A stretch of DNA of 64,000 bases. Source: Mycobacteroides chelonae. Its GTDB lineage: Bacteria; Actinomycetota; Actinomycetes; Mycobacteriales; Mycobacteriaceae. Shown in pieces: positions 1 to 10,431 of this stretch (its first letter is position 1; every line of letters starts with the position of its first letter). The stretch covers positions 1,674,001 to 1,738,000 of the forward strand of contig NZ_CP050145.1 of the NCBI RefSeq assembly GCF_016767715.1, written 5' to 3'. A program made the translations under genes and the position numbers. The notes under the pieces are model-generated. The model had not been told where the DNA came from and made no database searches. It saw only the letters and a list, made by a program, of their open reading frames with translations.

Positions 1-440
<440 letters not shown>

Positions 441-541
441 ACCCCGAGCAACAGAGATCTATTTCAACAAGCCATCAAGAGCGGAACCTTCGGTGACCCG
501 CCTCTTGGTGGCTTGTTGGCATCTGTGCGTACCTTTCTTCC

Positions 542-1108
542 ATGAACCAACTCGCGGCGGTGGTGCTCACCGGCGGGGCGTCGCGCCGTATGGGGCGCGA
601 TAAGGCGGCCATCCGCTGGGGTGGGCAGACGCTGACACAATGCATCGTGCAGACGGTGGGTTCACGATGCGCACCGGTGATCGTGGTGCGCGCGCCGTTT
701 CAGGACATTGCCGATGTGGACGCGGTCATCATCGCCGACCGTGAGCCCGGCCAGGGTCCACTGGTGGCGCTGGGGCAGGGGCTACGGGCCGCCGCGCACG
801 TGGGCGCGCGCAGAGCCTTTGTCTGCGCCGTCGATATGCCGCTGGTGCGCGCGGCACTCATCGAGGAGCTCGCAACCGGCACCGGCCGCATCGTCCTTGC
901 CACTGCCGAGGGCCGGGATCACTACCTGGCCGCCGTCTACGACGTAGGCCTATGCGACACCATTGATGAATTGACCAATGCCGGGGAACGCCGACTCGGT
1001 GCACTCGTTGAGCACGTTGGTGCGCAACGAATTTCGATATCCGACCCGAATTGGGTCGTGAACGTGAACACAGAGGCGGAGCTGAACGCGTTGCCACCTC
1101 TACCCTGA
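542..1108 (+). CDS. mobA: Molybdenum cofactor guanylyltransferase
   Basis: Transfers GMP from GTP to molybdopterin to give the guanine dinucleotide form of the cofactor, in the cytosol. The 188-aa protein begins with the nucleotidyltransferase signature LTGGASRRMGRDKA (residues 9-22). It also has GPLVALGQGLRA and the metal-binding AVDMPLV segment near residue 98, typical of MobA. The length is normal for the family. The next gene starts 5 bases after the stop, so the two are probably cotranscribed although no functional link is evident. Confidence 0.93.
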   Translation: MNQLAAVVLTGGASRRMGRDKAAIRWGGQTLTQCIVQTVGSRCAPVIVVRAPFQDIADVDAVIIADREPGQGPLVALGQGLRAAAHVGARRAFVCAVDMPLVRAALIEELATGTGRIVLATAEGRDHYLAAVYDVGLCDTIDELTNAGERRLGALVEHVGAQRISISDPNWVVNVNTEAELNALPPLP

Positions 1109-1113
1109 CAGGC

Positions 1114-2373
1114 GTGTCGCATTCTCATAGCCATTCCCACGCGATGTCGACTGGGCCGGCGCCTCTCGGATCCAACGCGGCCCGGATCGTGGTGGGCCTG
1201 CTCGCCACGATGGGTGTCGCGGTTCTCATCGGGCTGGTGACGTTGTGGCCTGAGCACCGCACCGTGGACATTCCGCTGCCCTACCAAAACGCGCACGGTG
1301 GCGCGGTGACCACGGAGTCGGGAACGGTGCTCTCGACGCGCCTCGGCGAATGCGGCAGTCCATCCACCGGGCAGGTGCTGACCGCCGATCCCACCGGGGG
1401 ACAGACCCCCGAATCAACATGTGCGCTCGACCTGATCGCCATCACGTCCGGCCCGAATTCGGGTGCGAAGACCCAGCTGGAATTCACCTCTGGCGGGGGA
1501 CAACCGACTCTTGCCGCGGGCGAGCACATCCGGATCACCAGACAGGTCGACGCGCAGGGCGCCACCACCTACAGCTTCTACGACTACGAACGCACCTGGC
1601 CGCTGGTCGCTGTCGCCGCGGCGTTCGCGATCGTCATCTGCCTGGTGGCGCGCTGGCGTGGGCTCCGCGCGTTGGTGGGCATCCTGGTGGCGTTCCTGGT
1701 GCTGGCGGTGTTCCTGCTTCCGGCGCTGCGGGACGGCGGGCCCGCCTTGCCACTGGCCCTGGTCGCGTCGGCGACGATCCTGTTCGTGGTCATCTACCTT
1801 GCCCACGGTGTCAGCATGCGTACCAGTGCGGCGCTCCTGGGCACGCTCACCGCGATGCTTTTCGCGGCGGCCCTGTCCTGGGCCGTCATCGAGGTGACGC
1901 ACCTGACCGGTCTGTCCGACGAGCAGAACAACGAAGTCGCCGCGTACATGGGGGGAGTGTCGATATCGGGGCTGCTGCTGGCCGGGTTCATCATCGGTTC
2001 GCTGGGTGTCCTCAACGATGTGACCGTCACCCAGGCCTCAACGGTCTTCGAACTGGCAGAGCTGGGCGACGGTTCTACGCGCAAGGACGTGTTCCTCGGT
2101 GCCATGCGGGTGGGGCGCGATCACATCGCCAGTACGGTCTACACCCTCGTGCTCGCCTATGCGGGTAACTCGCTACCGCTCATGTTGTTGTTCAGTGTCG
2201 CCAATCGATCCCTGGGGGATGTGCTGACCAGTGAGGGTGTGGCGATCGAGATCGCCCGATCCGCGGTCGGTGGTATCGCCTTGGTGCTGTCTGTTCCGTT
2301 GACGACCGCGATCGCAGCGGCCCTGGCGACTCCGGGCAAGCGCACCCAACCGAAGGCGGGCATGGCGGCCTAA
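1114..2373 (+). CDS. YibE/F-family membrane protein
   Basis: Polytopic membrane protein (419 aa from GTG 1114) of the YibE/F family, whose function is unknown. It has an N-terminal TM near residues 23-43, an extracytoplasmic domain of about 110 residues, then about seven hydrophobic segments from residue 160 on. The conserved family core includes the segment around GVLNDVTVTQAS. The first ten residues are an unusual Ser-His alternation (VSHSHSHSHAM). The GTG lies 5 bases after the mobA stop; an ATG at 1144 would remove the His tract and is an alternative start. An in-frame ATG at 1051 lies inside mobA and is less likely. The stop codon lies in a 24-bp tandem duplication. Confidence 0.85.
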   Translation: MSHSHSHSHAMSTGPAPLGSNAARIVVGLLATMGVAVLIGLVTLWPEHRTVDIPLPYQNAHGGAVTTESGTVLSTRLGECGSPSTGQVLTADPTGGQTPESTCALDLIAITSGPNSGAKTQLEFTSGGGQPTLAAGEHIRITRQVDAQGATTYSFYDYERTWPLVAVAAAFAIVICLVARWRGLRALVGILVAFLVLAVFLLPALRDGGPALPLALVASATILFVVIYLAHGVSMRTSAALLGTLTAMLFAAALSWAVIEVTHLTGLSDEQNNEVAAYMGGVSISGLLLAGFIIGSLGVLNDVTVTQASTVFELAELGDGSTRKDVFLGAMRVGRDHIASTVYTLVLAYAGNSLPLMLLFSVANRSLGDVLTSEGVAIEIARSAVGGIALVLSVPLTTAIAAALATPGKRTQPKAGMAA

Positions 2374-2406
2374 CCGAAGGCGGGCATGGCGGCCTAACCG
2401 AAGGCG
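2348..2406. repeat. 24-bp tandem duplication across two convergent stop codons
   Basis: A 24-bp unit beginning aaccgaaggcgggcatggcg is present at 2348-2371 and 2372-2395, followed by a partial third copy (aaccgaaggcg, 2396-2406). The TAA of the YibE/F gene sits at the first junction (2371-2373). The TAG of the minus-strand glyoxalase-like gene sits at the second junction (complement of 2394-2396). Both stops come from the same CCTAAC string, so before duplication the two convergent genes would have shared overlapping stops. Confidence 0.95.
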
Positions 2407-3080
2407 CAGAACTCGTTTCCATCTGGGTCGGTCAGCACGGTCCAGCGGATATCGGTATCGGGACCGCGCAGCGCGCGGGCGCCGTCGTGCACCAATTCAG
2501 CGGCATCGGCGCGAACATCCCAGTGCCAGCGGTTCTTCACCACGCGCTCATCGGCAACCCGGACAAATTTCCAGATCAGCTCACCCCAGCCGGCGGCGCC
2601 ACGCAGCCACCGCAGTGTGCCGTCGGGCCCGGGTGTAATCGTTCCACCCACGAGCCCATGCCACCACTGAGCGATTTCGACGGGTTTGTCACTATCGGTG
2701 CACACCGCGAAAAGTTTTGCAGGCGTATCACTTTCGAGTTCGGGGTCCAGAAACGCACAGAACTCGTTGCCCTCTACGTCGGCCATCACGACCCATTCCG
2801 GCTCCTGCGTCAGCACCGTCGCGCCCAACGCGACGAGATCTTCGGCAGCACGGGCGTAGACATCGAAATGCACACGGTTCTTGACGGACTTGGCCTCCGG
2901 GACGCGATTGACCCAGATGTCCACGTCTTTGCCGCGCCGGATCAGCGCCTCACCGGCCTCGTCGATATCGGCCTCGCCGCCGATGGCCGCCGCCCAGAAC
3001 TTGGCGACGGGAACGGGCTGTATCGCGTCGATACAGAAGTCCTTGAGGCTGGCGCTGGGCGCGGGCTCGGGGTGGGACAC
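2394..3080 (-). CDS. Glyoxalase-like (VOC superfamily) two-domain protein
   Basis: A 228-aa soluble protein made of two glyoxalase-like halves. The first ends near residue 112 with VEGNEFCAFLDPE and the second ends at the C terminus with DPDGNEFCAFG. This shared ending is typical of the Glyoxalase_6-type VOC domains common in actinobacteria. Substrate and metal use are unknown; such proteins range from enzymes to drug-binding resistance proteins. It is convergent with the YibE/F gene. It lies 9 bases downstream of the minus-strand FAD monooxygenase gene, so the two probably form an operon. Confidence 0.85.
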   Translation of the reverse strand: MSHPEPAPSASLKDFCIDAIQPVPVAKFWAAAIGGEADIDEAGEALIRRGKDVDIWVNRVPEAKSVKNRVHFDVYARAAEDLVALGATVLTQEPEWVVMADVEGNEFCAFLDPELESDTPAKLFAVCTDSDKPVEIAQWWHGLVGGTITPGPDGTLRWLRGAAGWGELIWKFVRVADERVVKNRWHWDVRADAAELVHDGARALRGPDTDIRWTVLTDPDGNEFCAFG

Positions 3081-3089
3081 AAGGGAATC

Positions 3090-4244
3090 CTATGGGTGAA
3101 CCGTGATGTCAGATGCGTCATATCCCGCGATGTTCTGCAGCTGTCGCCAGAACAAGGAGGCGGGTATCCGTCCCGAAGCGCGCATCAACAACCCACTCAA
3201 CGCCGCGGGCCGTGCGTATGTCGCGTGTCCGATCTGGCGGCTACGGGCAACCACCGTGCGGGTGCGCGACTTTCGTCTGCGCGCGTACTCACGGAAAGCG
3301 CTGGGGAGAGAGGATCGTTCGGATACCGCCGCACCGAGTACCGCGGCATCCTCGAGCGCCTGGCATCCGCCCTGACCCAGGTGCGGTCGCATCGGATGCG
3401 CGGCGTCGCCCACCAGCACCACCCTGCCGCCGGTGATTCGCCGCAGTCGTCCGCGATCGTAGATATCGCCACGCAGCACCGAGGACTCGCCGCTCTGGCT
3501 CAGCAGGTCAGGTATGGGCTTCGCCCACTCGGCGAACTTTCCTGTCAGATAGTCGATTTCGCGGCCAGATGCGCGTTGTGCTTCGTGTGATCGTTCGCCC
3601 GCGAACCAGTAAGTGCGGCCGCCGGGCATCGGCAGGTGGCCGAACTCGATCCCCGGGCCTACGGTGATCCCGGCCAGCTCATCCGAAATCGCGATATCGG
3701 CGATGCCGCGCCACGCGGTGTATCCGGAGTATCGGAAGGACAGCGGCCCGTTGAGATACTGCGCGGCCAACGATCCGATTCCGTCGGCTCCGACGACCGC
3801 TGCGGCGGTCAGTGAATGACCGTCGGCAAGCTCGACAGAAGTTCCGTGCAGCCCATCCCGAACGTTGCTCACCCGGGCGCCGTAGCGCACCGTCCCGGGT
3901 GCCAGCCGGGCGGACAGAATCGCCAGGAGTTGATTGCGTTCGGTGACCGCCACCGGCTCGCCCACGGCTTTGGTGAGCTGTCCGTTCGGGGGCTCTCGCA
4001 GTATTCGTCCGTCGTGCCAGCGCACCATGCCGGCCTCCACGCGCGCGCTCACATCACGTACATCATCCCCGACGCCGAGGGCATCGCAGGCTGCTAGTGC
4101 GTTGGGCCACAAGGTAATCGCGTATCCGGCAGAGGAGCCGTCGCGGTCCTCGAGAACGACGGCATCACGTCCGGACTGTTGTAACGCGACTGCGGTGGCA
4201 AGGCCGGCGATACCGGCACCAACCACGACGATGTAGTCGCTCAT
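3090..4244 (-). CDS. FAD-dependent aromatic-type monooxygenase
   Basis: A 384-aa flavoprotein of the p-hydroxybenzoate hydroxylase group. The N terminus has the dinucleotide fold VVVGAGIAGLATAVALQQSG (residues 6-25). A DG motif follows in VVGADGIGS near residue 155, and the second FAD motif GDAAHPMRPHLGQGG lies near residue 277. Enzymes of this group usually hydroxylate small aromatic compounds with NAD(P)H; the substrate here cannot be inferred. It lies just upstream of the VOC protein in the same orientation, a pairing often seen in small catabolic units. Confidence 0.88.
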   Translation of the reverse strand: MSDYIVVVGAGIAGLATAVALQQSGRDAVVLEDRDGSSAGYAITLWPNALAACDALGVGDDVRDVSARVEAGMVRWHDGRILREPPNGQLTKAVGEPVAVTERNQLLAILSARLAPGTVRYGARVSNVRDGLHGTSVELADGHSLTAAAVVGADGIGSLAAQYLNGPLSFRYSGYTAWRGIADIAISDELAGITVGPGIEFGHLPMPGGRTYWFAGERSHEAQRASGREIDYLTGKFAEWAKPIPDLLSQSGESSVLRGDIYDRGRLRRITGGRVVLVGDAAHPMRPHLGQGGCQALEDAAVLGAAVSERSSLPSAFREYARRRKSRTRTVVARSRQIGHATYARPAALSGLLMRASGRIPASLFWRQLQNIAGYDASDITVHP

Positions 4245-4371
4245 AGCTCGACGTTATGGGTGGACCCCACAGCGGTAAAGGGTCTGGGGTTGTGATGTTC
4301 GGCATTCGTTCACTCGGGGCTGATCTGCTTGGCTAAGGTTTACCAAACCCCAGTTATCTAGGAGGAGACCC

Positions 4372-4983
4372 ATGGCCACACTCGACGAGCTGCTCAACGA
4401 GATTCCCACCGACCAGATCGCAGCGAAGCTCGGGGTCGACAGCGAGACGGCCGACAAGGCGATCAAATCCGTGGTTCCGCTGCTGGTCGGCGGTTTGCAG
4501 GCCAATGCGGACGATCCGGACAAGGCCGCCGATCTGCAGGCCAATGTCAGCAGCGCCCCGAGCACTCTCCTCGACGGCGGAGTCAACGTTGAGGACGTCG
4601 ACCAGAACGCGGGCAGCGCGGTGGTCGCCTCGCTGTTCGGCGACAACAACGCCGACGATGTCGCCCAGAAGCTGGCCGGTGCCGGTGCGGGTAACAGCGA
4701 CCTGATCAAGCAGCTGCTCCCGATTCTCGCCCCGATCGTCCTGGCCTTCGTGGCCAAGAAGCTCACCGGCGGCGGCGCCGCGCCCGCGCCCGCCGAGGCC
4801 CCCGCGGCCAGCGGTGGCATCGGTGACATCCTGGGGAACATCCTCGGCAGCGCCGTCGGTGGCGGGGCCGCCGCGGGCGGTAACAACCCGCTCGGCAGCA
4901 TCCTGGGCAGCGTGCTCGGCAGCAAGGGCGGCAGCGACGCCCTCGGCAGCATCCTGGGCGGGCTCCTCGGCGGCAAGAAGTAG
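4372..4983 (+). CDS. DUF937 domain protein
   Basis: A 203-aa protein with an N-terminal DUF937-type helical region (LLNEIPTDQIAAKLGVDSET, VVPLLVGGLQANA, about residues 7-60). A hydrophobic helix (LLPILAPIVLAFVAKKL) lies around 115-130, and the C-terminal third is Gly/Ala/Ser-rich with repeated LGSILG-type units ending LLGGKK. The function of the family is unknown. A strong ribosome-binding site (aggaggag, 4361-4368) precedes the ATG. The gene stands alone and is closed by a clear terminator. Confidence 0.85.
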   Translation: MATLDELLNEIPTDQIAAKLGVDSETADKAIKSVVPLLVGGLQANADDPDKAADLQANVSSAPSTLLDGGVNVEDVDQNAGSAVVASLFGDNNADDVAQKLAGAGAGNSDLIKQLLPILAPIVLAFVAKKLTGGGAAPAPAEAPAASGGIGDILGNILGSAVGGGAAAGGNNPLGSILGSVLGSKGGSDALGSILGGLLGGKK

Positions 4984-5007
4984 CCGCACCGCCGCACACC
5001 TTCACAC

Positions 5008-5042
5008 GAAACCACCCGGTGCGTTGTTCGCCGGGTGGTTTC
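5008..5042 (+). terminator. Terminator hairpin after the DUF937 gene
   Basis: Perfect 12-bp arms (gaaaccacccgg at 5008-5019 and ccgggtggtttc at 5031-5042) around an 11-nt loop, starting 25 bases after the stop. The 3' T tract is weak, as is usual in mycobacteria. Confidence 0.8.
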
Positions 5043-5108
5043 GTCATCTCTGGGCGTGTGAAAACGCCCGTGAAAATGGGCGCGACAGACAACCCTAGAA
5101 TCTGATGG

Positions 5109-7748
5109 GTGACCCAAAGCCCTGATACGAACGCCGCCAGCTCCCTGCCCACCTCATGGGACCCGGGAGCGGTAGAGGCGGATCTCTATCAGGGCTGGGT
5201 GGACGCCGGATACTTCACCGCCGATCCCACCAGCGACAAGCCTGGCTACTCGATTGTGCTGCCGCCCCCCAACGTCACCGGCAGCCTGCACATGGGCCAC
5301 GCGCTCGACCACACCCTCATGGACGCGTTGACCCGCCGCAAACGTATGCAGGGTTACGAGGTGCTGTGGTTGCCGGGCATGGATCATGCGGGGATCGCCA
5401 CCCAATCGGTGGTGGAAAAGCAGCTGGCCGCCGACGGCAAGACCAAAGAAGACTTCGGTCGCGAGCTGTTCATCGACAAGGTGTGGGACTGGAAACGTGA
5501 GTCCGGCGGCACCATCGGCGGGCAGATGCGTCGTCTCGGTGACGGTGTGGACTGGAGCCGCGATCGATTCACCATGGACGAGGGCCTGTCCCGCGCGGTG
5601 CGCACCATCTTCAAGAAGCTCTTCGACGCCGGGCTGATCTACCGGGCCGAGCGGCTGGTCAACTGGTCGCCCGAGCTGAAGACCGCGATATCGGACTTAG
5701 AGGTCAAGTACGACGAGGTCGAGGGCGAGCTGGTGTCCTTCCGATACGGCTCCCTCGACGACAATGAGCCGTACCTGGTGGTGGCGACCACGCGTCTGGA
5801 AACGATGCTGGGTGACACCGCGATCGCTGTGCATCCCGATGACGAGCGCTACCGGCATCTCGTCGGCACCGAGCTCCCGCATCCGTTCCAGGACCGCAGC
5901 ATCCCGATCGTCGCCGACACCCACGTCGACCCCGAATTCGGCACCGGCGCGGTCAAGGTCACGCCCGCCCACGACCCGAACGACTTCGAGATCGGCTTGC
6001 GACACGGCTTGCCGATGCCCACCATCATGGACATCCATGGCCGCATCTGCGACAGCGGAACGCAATTCGACGGGATGGACCGGTTCGAGGCGCGGGTGAA
6101 GGTGCGCGAGGCCCTGGCTGAGCAGGGGCGCATCGTTGCCGAGAAGCGCCCGTACCTACACAGCGTCGGCCACTCGGAACGCTCGGGTGAACCGATCGAG
6201 CCACGCCTTTCCCTGCAGTGGTGGGTCAAGGTCGAGTCGCTGGCCAAGGCCGCCGGCGATGCGGTCCGCAACCGTGACACCGTGATTCACCCGGCCAGCC
6301 TGGAGCCGCGCTGGTTCGCCTGGGTCGACGACATGCACGACTGGTGCATCTCTCGCCAGCTGTGGTGGGGCCACCGCATCCCCATCTGGCATGGCCCGGA
6401 CGGTGAGATCGTGTGTCTGGGACCCGACGAGACCGCGCCCGAAGGTTACGTGCAGGACCCCGATGTGCTCGACACCTGGTTCTCCTCGGCGCTGTGGCCG
6501 TTCTCCACCATGGGATGGCCCGATGCCACCCCGGAGCTGGAGAAGTTCTATCCCACAAGCGTTCTCGTCACCGGATACGACATCATCTTCTTCTGGGTGG
6601 CTCGGATGATGATGTTCGGCACCTTCGTGGCCGGCGACCCGGTGCTACACGGGGGCAAGGTGCCCTTCGACAACGTCTTCCTGCACGGTCTGATCCGCGA
6701 CCAGTTCGGCCAGAAGATGAGCAAGTCCAAGGGAAACGGTATCGACCCGCTGGACTGGGTGGAGATGTTCGGCGCGGATGCTTTGCGCTTCACTCTGGCC
6801 CGTGGCGCCAGCCCCGGCGGTGACCTGTCCATCGGCGAGGACGCGGCACGCGCCTCGCGCAACTTCACCACGAAGTTGTTCAATGCCACCCGATTTGCGT
6901 TGATGAACGGTGCCGCGCTGGGCGAGCTGCCCGACGCCGCCGAGCTCACCGACGCCGACCGGTGGATCCTGGGCCGCCTCGAACAGGTGCGGGCCGAGGT
7001 GGACACCGCGCTCGATCGCTACGAATTCAGCGTGGCCTGCGAGGGGCTGTATCACTTCGCCTGGGACGAGTTCTGTGACTGGTACCTGGAATTGGCTAAG
7101 GTGCAGTTGGCTGAGAAGCCCGACAGCACCCGCATTGTGCTGGCGACGGTGCTGGACACCCTGCTGCGGCTGCTGCATCCGGTGATTCCGTTCGTCACCG
7201 AGGTGCTGTGGAAGACGGTCACCGGCCGGGAGTCGGTGGTCATCGCTGAGTGGCCAACCGAATCCGGTATCGAGCTGGACGATGTTGCCGTGCAACGCAT
7301 CGCCGACATGCAGAAGCTGGTGACCGAGGTCCGCCGGTTCCGCAGCGATCAGGGTCTGGGCGACCGGCAGAAGGTCGCGGCCCGCCTCGCCGGTGTCTCG
7401 GCTGCCGGCCTGGACGGCCAGCTCGCCGCCGTGACGTCATTGGCCTGGCTGACCCCGGCCGAGGACGGTTTCAGCCCGACGGCCTCGGTGGAGGTCCGAC
7501 TGTCCGGCGCCACCGTGACCGTCGAGGTCGACACCTCCGGCACCGTCGACGTCGAGGCGGAACGGCGACGGTTGGAGAAGGATCTGGCTGCCGCGCGCAA
7601 GGAACTCGACGGCACCACAAGCAAACTGGGCAACGATGCGTTCCTGGCGAAGGCGCCTGACGCCGTCGTCGAGAAGATTCGGGCTCGTCAGCAGGTGGCC
7701 ACCGAGGAGGTCGAGCGGATCACCGCGCGTTTGGCAGGGCTGGCGTGA
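5109..7748 (+). CDS. valS: Valyl-tRNA synthetase
   Basis: Class I aminoacyl-tRNA synthetase of 879 aa that charges tRNA-Val in the cytosol. The HIGH-type motif is HMGH at residues 61-64 (after PPPNVTGSL), and the KMSKS loop is at 536-540. Between them lies the CP1 editing domain, which hydrolyses Thr-tRNA-Val. The C terminus has the anticodon-binding domain and a charged coiled-coil arm ([20 protein letters not shown]). The start is GTG 5109. The stop overlaps the folC start by 4 bases, indicating translational coupling. Confidence 0.97.
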   Translation: MTQSPDTNAASSLPTSWDPGAVEADLYQGWVDAGYFTADPTSDKPGYSIVLPPPNVTGSLHMGHALDHTLMDALTRRKRMQGYEVLWLPGMDHAGIATQSVVEKQLAADGKTKEDFGRELFIDKVWDWKRESGGTIGGQMRRLGDGVDWSRDRFTMDEGLSRAVRTIFKKLFDAGLIYRAERLVNWSPELKTAISDLEVKYDEVEGELVSFRYGSLDDNEPYLVVATTRLETMLGDTAIAVHPDDERYRHLVGTELPHPFQDRSIPIVADTHVDPEFGTGAVKVTPAHDPNDFEIGLRHGLPMPTIMDIHGRICDSGTQFDGMDRFEARVKVREALAEQGRIVAEKRPYLHSVGHSERSGEPIEPRLSLQWWVKVESLAKAAGDAVRNRDTVIHPASLEPRWFAWVDDMHDWCISRQLWWGHRIPIWHGPDGEIVCLGPDETAPEGYVQDPDVLDTWFSSALWPFSTMGWPDATPELEKFYPTSVLVTGYDIIFFWVARMMMFGTFVAGDPVLHGGKVPFDNVFLHGLIRDQFGQKMSKSKGNGIDPLDWVEMFGADALRFTLARGASPGGDLSIGEDAARASRNFTTKLFNATRFALMNGAALGELPDAAELTDADRWILGRLEQVRAEVDTALDRYEFSVACEGLYHFAWDEFCDWYLELAKVQLAEKPDSTRIVLATVLDTLLRLLHPVIPFVTEVLWKTVTGRESVVIAEWPTESGIELDDVAVQRIADMQKLVTEVRRFRSDQGLGDRQKVAARLAGVSAAGLDGQLAAVTSLAWLTPAEDGFSPTASVEVRLSGATVTVEVDTSGTVDVEAERRRLEKDLAAARKELDGTTSKLGNDAFLAKAPDAVVEKIRARQQVATEEVERITARLAGLA

Positions 7749-9181
7749 GCGAGTCATTGGGCATCGAGCCCACTCCCGACGAGATCGCGGCCCTGCTGCA
7801 GATCGAGTATCTGCTTGACCAGCGCTGGCCCGAAACGAAGATCGAGCCGTCCACCGACCGCATCGTCGCGCTGATGGAACTGCTGGGTTCTCCCCAGCGG
7901 GCGTATCCGTGTATCCATGTCGCCGGGACCAATGGCAAGACGTCGGTGACGCGGATGATCGACGCGCTGCTGACGGCACTGCACCGGCGCACCGGACGCA
8001 CCACCAGCCCACATCTGCAGTCGGCTGTCGAACGCATCGCCATTGACGGTCAACCGATCTCACCGGCGAAGTACGTGGAGATCTATTCCGAGATCGAGCC
8101 GTTCGTGGAGTTGGTGGACAAGCGCTCGCAGGAGCAGGGCGGGCCCGCGATGAGCAAGTTCGAGGTGCTGGTCGCCATGGCGTTTGTGGCGTTCGCGGAC
8201 GCGCCCGTCGATATCGCCGTGGTGGAGGTCGGGCTTGGCGGGCGTTGGGATGCCACCAACATCATCGACGCCCCGGTCGCCGTCATCACTCCGATCGGTA
8301 TCGACCATGTCGAGTTCCTGGGCCCGGACCTTGCCTCCATTGCCAATGAAAAGGCCGGAATCATCAAGCGGCACAAGCTTGATGCGATGACCGGTGAAGC
8401 GGGTCCCGATACGGTTGCCGTTATCGCCCAGCAGGCCCCCGAGGCGATGGAGGTGCTGCTGCGCCAAACCGTGGAAGCGGATGCGGCCGTGGCTCGCGAA
8501 GGCTCTGAGTTCTCGGTGTTGTCGCGCCAGGTCGCCGTGGGCGGGCAGGTGCTCGAACTGCAGGGGCTCGGCGGGGTCTACCCGGAGATATTTCTGCCGC
8601 TGCACGGTGAGCATCAGGCGCATAACGCGGCCGTCGCGCTGGCCGCGGTGGAGGCGTTCTTCGGTGCGGGCAGCGACCGTCAGCTCGATATCGATGCGAT
8701 ACGAGCAGGATTCGCGTCGGTAATCGTTCCCGGGCGGCTTGAGCGAGTGCGCAGTGCGCCCGCGGTCTTCCTGGACGCCGCGCACAATCCCCATGGTGCG
8801 GCCGCGTTGGCGGACACCCTGCAGTCCGAGTTCGATTTCCGGCGTCTGGTCGGTGTGATCAGTGTGATGGCCGACAAGGACGTGCCCGGGATTCTCGCCG
8901 CCCTCGAGCCTGCGTTCGACGAGATCGTGGTGACACACAACGGTTCTCCGCGTGCATTGGAGACGGATGCCTTGGCCGGTATCGCTCTGGAACTCTTCGG
9001 AGAGGACCGCGTTGTCGTTGCGCCCACATTGCTCGACGCCATCGAAACCGCCACCGCGATGGTGGAGGAGGCTGCCGAAGATGGGGGAGCGGAAGGTTTT
9101 TCCGGCACCGGCATCGTCGTCACCGGGTCGGTCGTCACCGCGGGTGCGGCACGGACACTGTTCGGAAAGGACCCGCAGTGA
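7745..9181 (+). CDS. folC: Folylpolyglutamate/dihydrofolate synthase
   Basis: Mur-ligase-family enzyme (478 aa) that adds glutamate to folates and makes dihydrofolate from dihydropteroate. The P-loop is GTNGKTS (residues 61-67). Further motifs are [10 protein letters not shown], the lysine region NEKAGIIK, and [11 protein letters not shown] in the C-terminal domain. The start GTG overlaps the valS stop and the stop overlaps the DUF4233 gene start (4 bases each). valS-folC-DUF4233-ndk is the usual mycobacterial order. Confidence 0.96.
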   Translation: MSESLGIEPTPDEIAALLQIEYLLDQRWPETKIEPSTDRIVALMELLGSPQRAYPCIHVAGTNGKTSVTRMIDALLTALHRRTGRTTSPHLQSAVERIAIDGQPISPAKYVEIYSEIEPFVELVDKRSQEQGGPAMSKFEVLVAMAFVAFADAPVDIAVVEVGLGGRWDATNIIDAPVAVITPIGIDHVEFLGPDLASIANEKAGIIKRHKLDAMTGEAGPDTVAVIAQQAPEAMEVLLRQTVEADAAVAREGSEFSVLSRQVAVGGQVLELQGLGGVYPEIFLPLHGEHQAHNAAVALAAVEAFFGAGSDRQLDIDAIRAGFASVIVPGRLERVRSAPAVFLDAAHNPHGAAALADTLQSEFDFRRLVGVISVMADKDVPGILAALEPAFDEIVVTHNGSPRALETDALAGIALELFGEDRVVVAPTLLDAIETATAMVEEAAEDGGAEGFSGTGIVVTGSVVTAGAARTLFGKDPQ

Positions 9182-9600
9182 GCAACCCCGAGGGCGAGGA
9201 TCAGGAGACCGACGGCCAAGCTCCGGTTGACCCTTGGCGGGGATTTCGTGGGGTGATGGCGGGCACGCTCATCCTGGAGACCATCGTGGTGTTGTTGGCG
9301 GTACCGGTGGTCAAGATGGTGGGCGGCGGGCTTTCGCCGCTGTCGCTGATCTACCTCATCGGGGTCGCCGTCGCCATGATCCTGCTCTCGGGCATGCAGG
9401 GCCGGCCGTGGGCGCTTCAGGCCAACTTGGCACTCCAGGTGGTGCTGGTGGCAGGTTTCTTCGTGCACGCCGCCATCGGCTTCGTCGGGCTGTTGTTTCT
9501 GGGTGTCTGGTTGCTGATCTGGTACATGCGCAACCAGGTTCGTGACCGTCAGGGCCGCGGGGAGCTGCCGGGTCAGCGGGGGACTACTACCGACCAGTAG
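9178..9600 (+). CDS. DUF4233 four-helix membrane protein
   Basis: A 140-aa integral membrane protein with about four hydrophobic helices (starting near residues 20, 50, 78 and 97) between charged ends. It matches the actinobacterial DUF4233 family found between folC and ndk (Rv2446c position). No function is established. The GTG start overlaps folC by 4 bases. Confidence 0.88.
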   Translation: MSNPEGEDQETDGQAPVDPWRGFRGVMAGTLILETIVVLLAVPVVKMVGGGLSPLSLIYLIGVAVAMILLSGMQGRPWALQANLALQVVLVAGFFVHAAIGFVGLLFLGVWLLIWYMRNQVRDRQGRGELPGQRGTTTDQ

Positions 9601-9610
9601 GCTGTCGCCC

Positions 9611-10021
9611 GTGACTGAGCGGACGCTGGTTTTGATCAAGCCCGATGGTGTGCGGCGGGGACTTGTCGGTGAGGTGCTGAACCGTATTGAGCGCAAGGGC
9701 CTGACGCTGGCTGCCCTCGAGCTCAAGAACGTCGATGAGTCGCTGGCAAGCGCGCACTATGCCGAGCACAAGGACAAGCCGTTCTTCGGCTCGCTACTGG
9801 AATTCATCACTTCGGGGCCCGTGGTGGCAGCCGTGCTGGAGGGGCCGCGTGCCATCGCCGCCTTCCGTCAGCTCGCCGGTGGCACCGATCCCGTCGAGAA
9901 GGCTGCGACCGGCAGCATCCGCGGCGACTTCGCCCTGGAGACCCAGGAGAACCTGGTGCACGGATCCGACTCACCTGAGTCGGCAGCGCGTGAGATCGCG
10001 CTCTGGTTCCCGGCCCTCTGA
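9611..10021 (+). CDS. ndk: Nucleoside diphosphate kinase
   Basis: A 136-aa enzyme that equilibrates (d)NTP pools by transferring the gamma phosphate through a phosphohistidine. The N terminus [15 protein letters not shown] and the active site NLVHGSDS with His117 are diagnostic. The GTG at 9611 gives the standard family length; an upstream in-frame ATG (9542) lies inside the preceding gene and adds unrelated residues. Confidence 0.97.
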   Translation: MTERTLVLIKPDGVRRGLVGEVLNRIERKGLTLAALELKNVDESLASAHYAEHKDKPFFGSLLEFITSGPVVAAVLEGPRAIAAFRQLAGGTDPVEKAATGSIRGDFALETQENLVHGSDSPESAAREIALWFPAL

Positions 10022-10044
10022 CCCAATCCATCTGATCTGAATCC

Positions 10045-10102
10045 GCGAGTGTGCGGTTTGCGCCGGTTTCTCCTGAAATCTCGACGTAAATCGCACACTC
10101 GC
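10045..10102. repeat. Palindromic intergenic element, copy 1
   Basis: Inverted arms gcgagtgtgcg (10045-10055) and cgcacactcgc (10092-10102) flank a 36-nt centre. The 56-bp core (10046-10101) has the same length and ends as a second copy at 45041-45096, and the centres share a TGAA.T.TCGAC-type segment. It starts 24 bases after the ndk stop, so it could act as a 3'-end or terminator structure. Confidence 0.85.
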
Positions 10103-10346
10103 TTCGTTTTGTGACCCTGCGGATCGCGCGGGTTCCAGGCTTGGTGCCCACCGTCTGATTCGTATGGGATACTGAGTGTGGGCCACGGCACTTCGACCCC
10201 AATAGGGGCCGGCCGGAAGCCCGAATGACGACACGGCGAGCGCGATTACCATTGCAGCACGTCAAGCCATCATTCCAGCCAGGCACTGGGTGGGTTCGGA
10301 ACTGCGGCATCGCAGCTACGGATCGCTCGGAGCAAGACCCCCACAA

Positions 10347-10426
10347 ACCCGGACCTAGCCCGGGTACATAGAGAGAAAAGCCCTCGCGTGGCCGCGTCTG
10401 AAGGACGCGCCCGGGGGCTTGAGGAG
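10347..10426 (+). promoter_or_regulatory. Structured leader of rne
   Basis: The ndk-rne gap (10022-10431, 410 bp) holds the palindromic element and then a long rne leader. Just before the start are two hairpins: acccgg/ccgggt (10347-10352/10360-10365), and a nested stem with outer arms aagccc/gggctt (10378-10383/10415-10420) and inner arms cgcgtc/gacgcg (10393-10398/10404-10409). The ribosome-binding site gaggag (10421-10426) follows directly. RNase E mRNAs in other bacteria autoregulate through their leaders; such a role here is inference. I see no convincing promoter in 10103-10346. Confidence 0.45.
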
Positions 10427-10431
10427 AATAA

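Noticed and set aside
3090..4244. Secondary-metabolite or antibiotic cluster around the flavin enzymes
   Set aside because: Single flavoproteins at 3090, 31337 and 50672 are not accompanied by NRPS, PKS or other scaffold genes.
4340..4358. Possible iron box (ggctaaggtttaccaaacc) before the DUF937 gene
   Set aside because: It resembles an IdeR-type palindrome only loosely; too many mismatches to the TTAGGTTAGSCTAACCTAA consensus to claim a site.
4254..5117. Minus-strand frames over the DUF937 gene
   Set aside because: Pro/Ala/Arg-rich mirrors of a Gly/Ala-rich coding sequence that has a strong ribosome-binding site on the plus strand.
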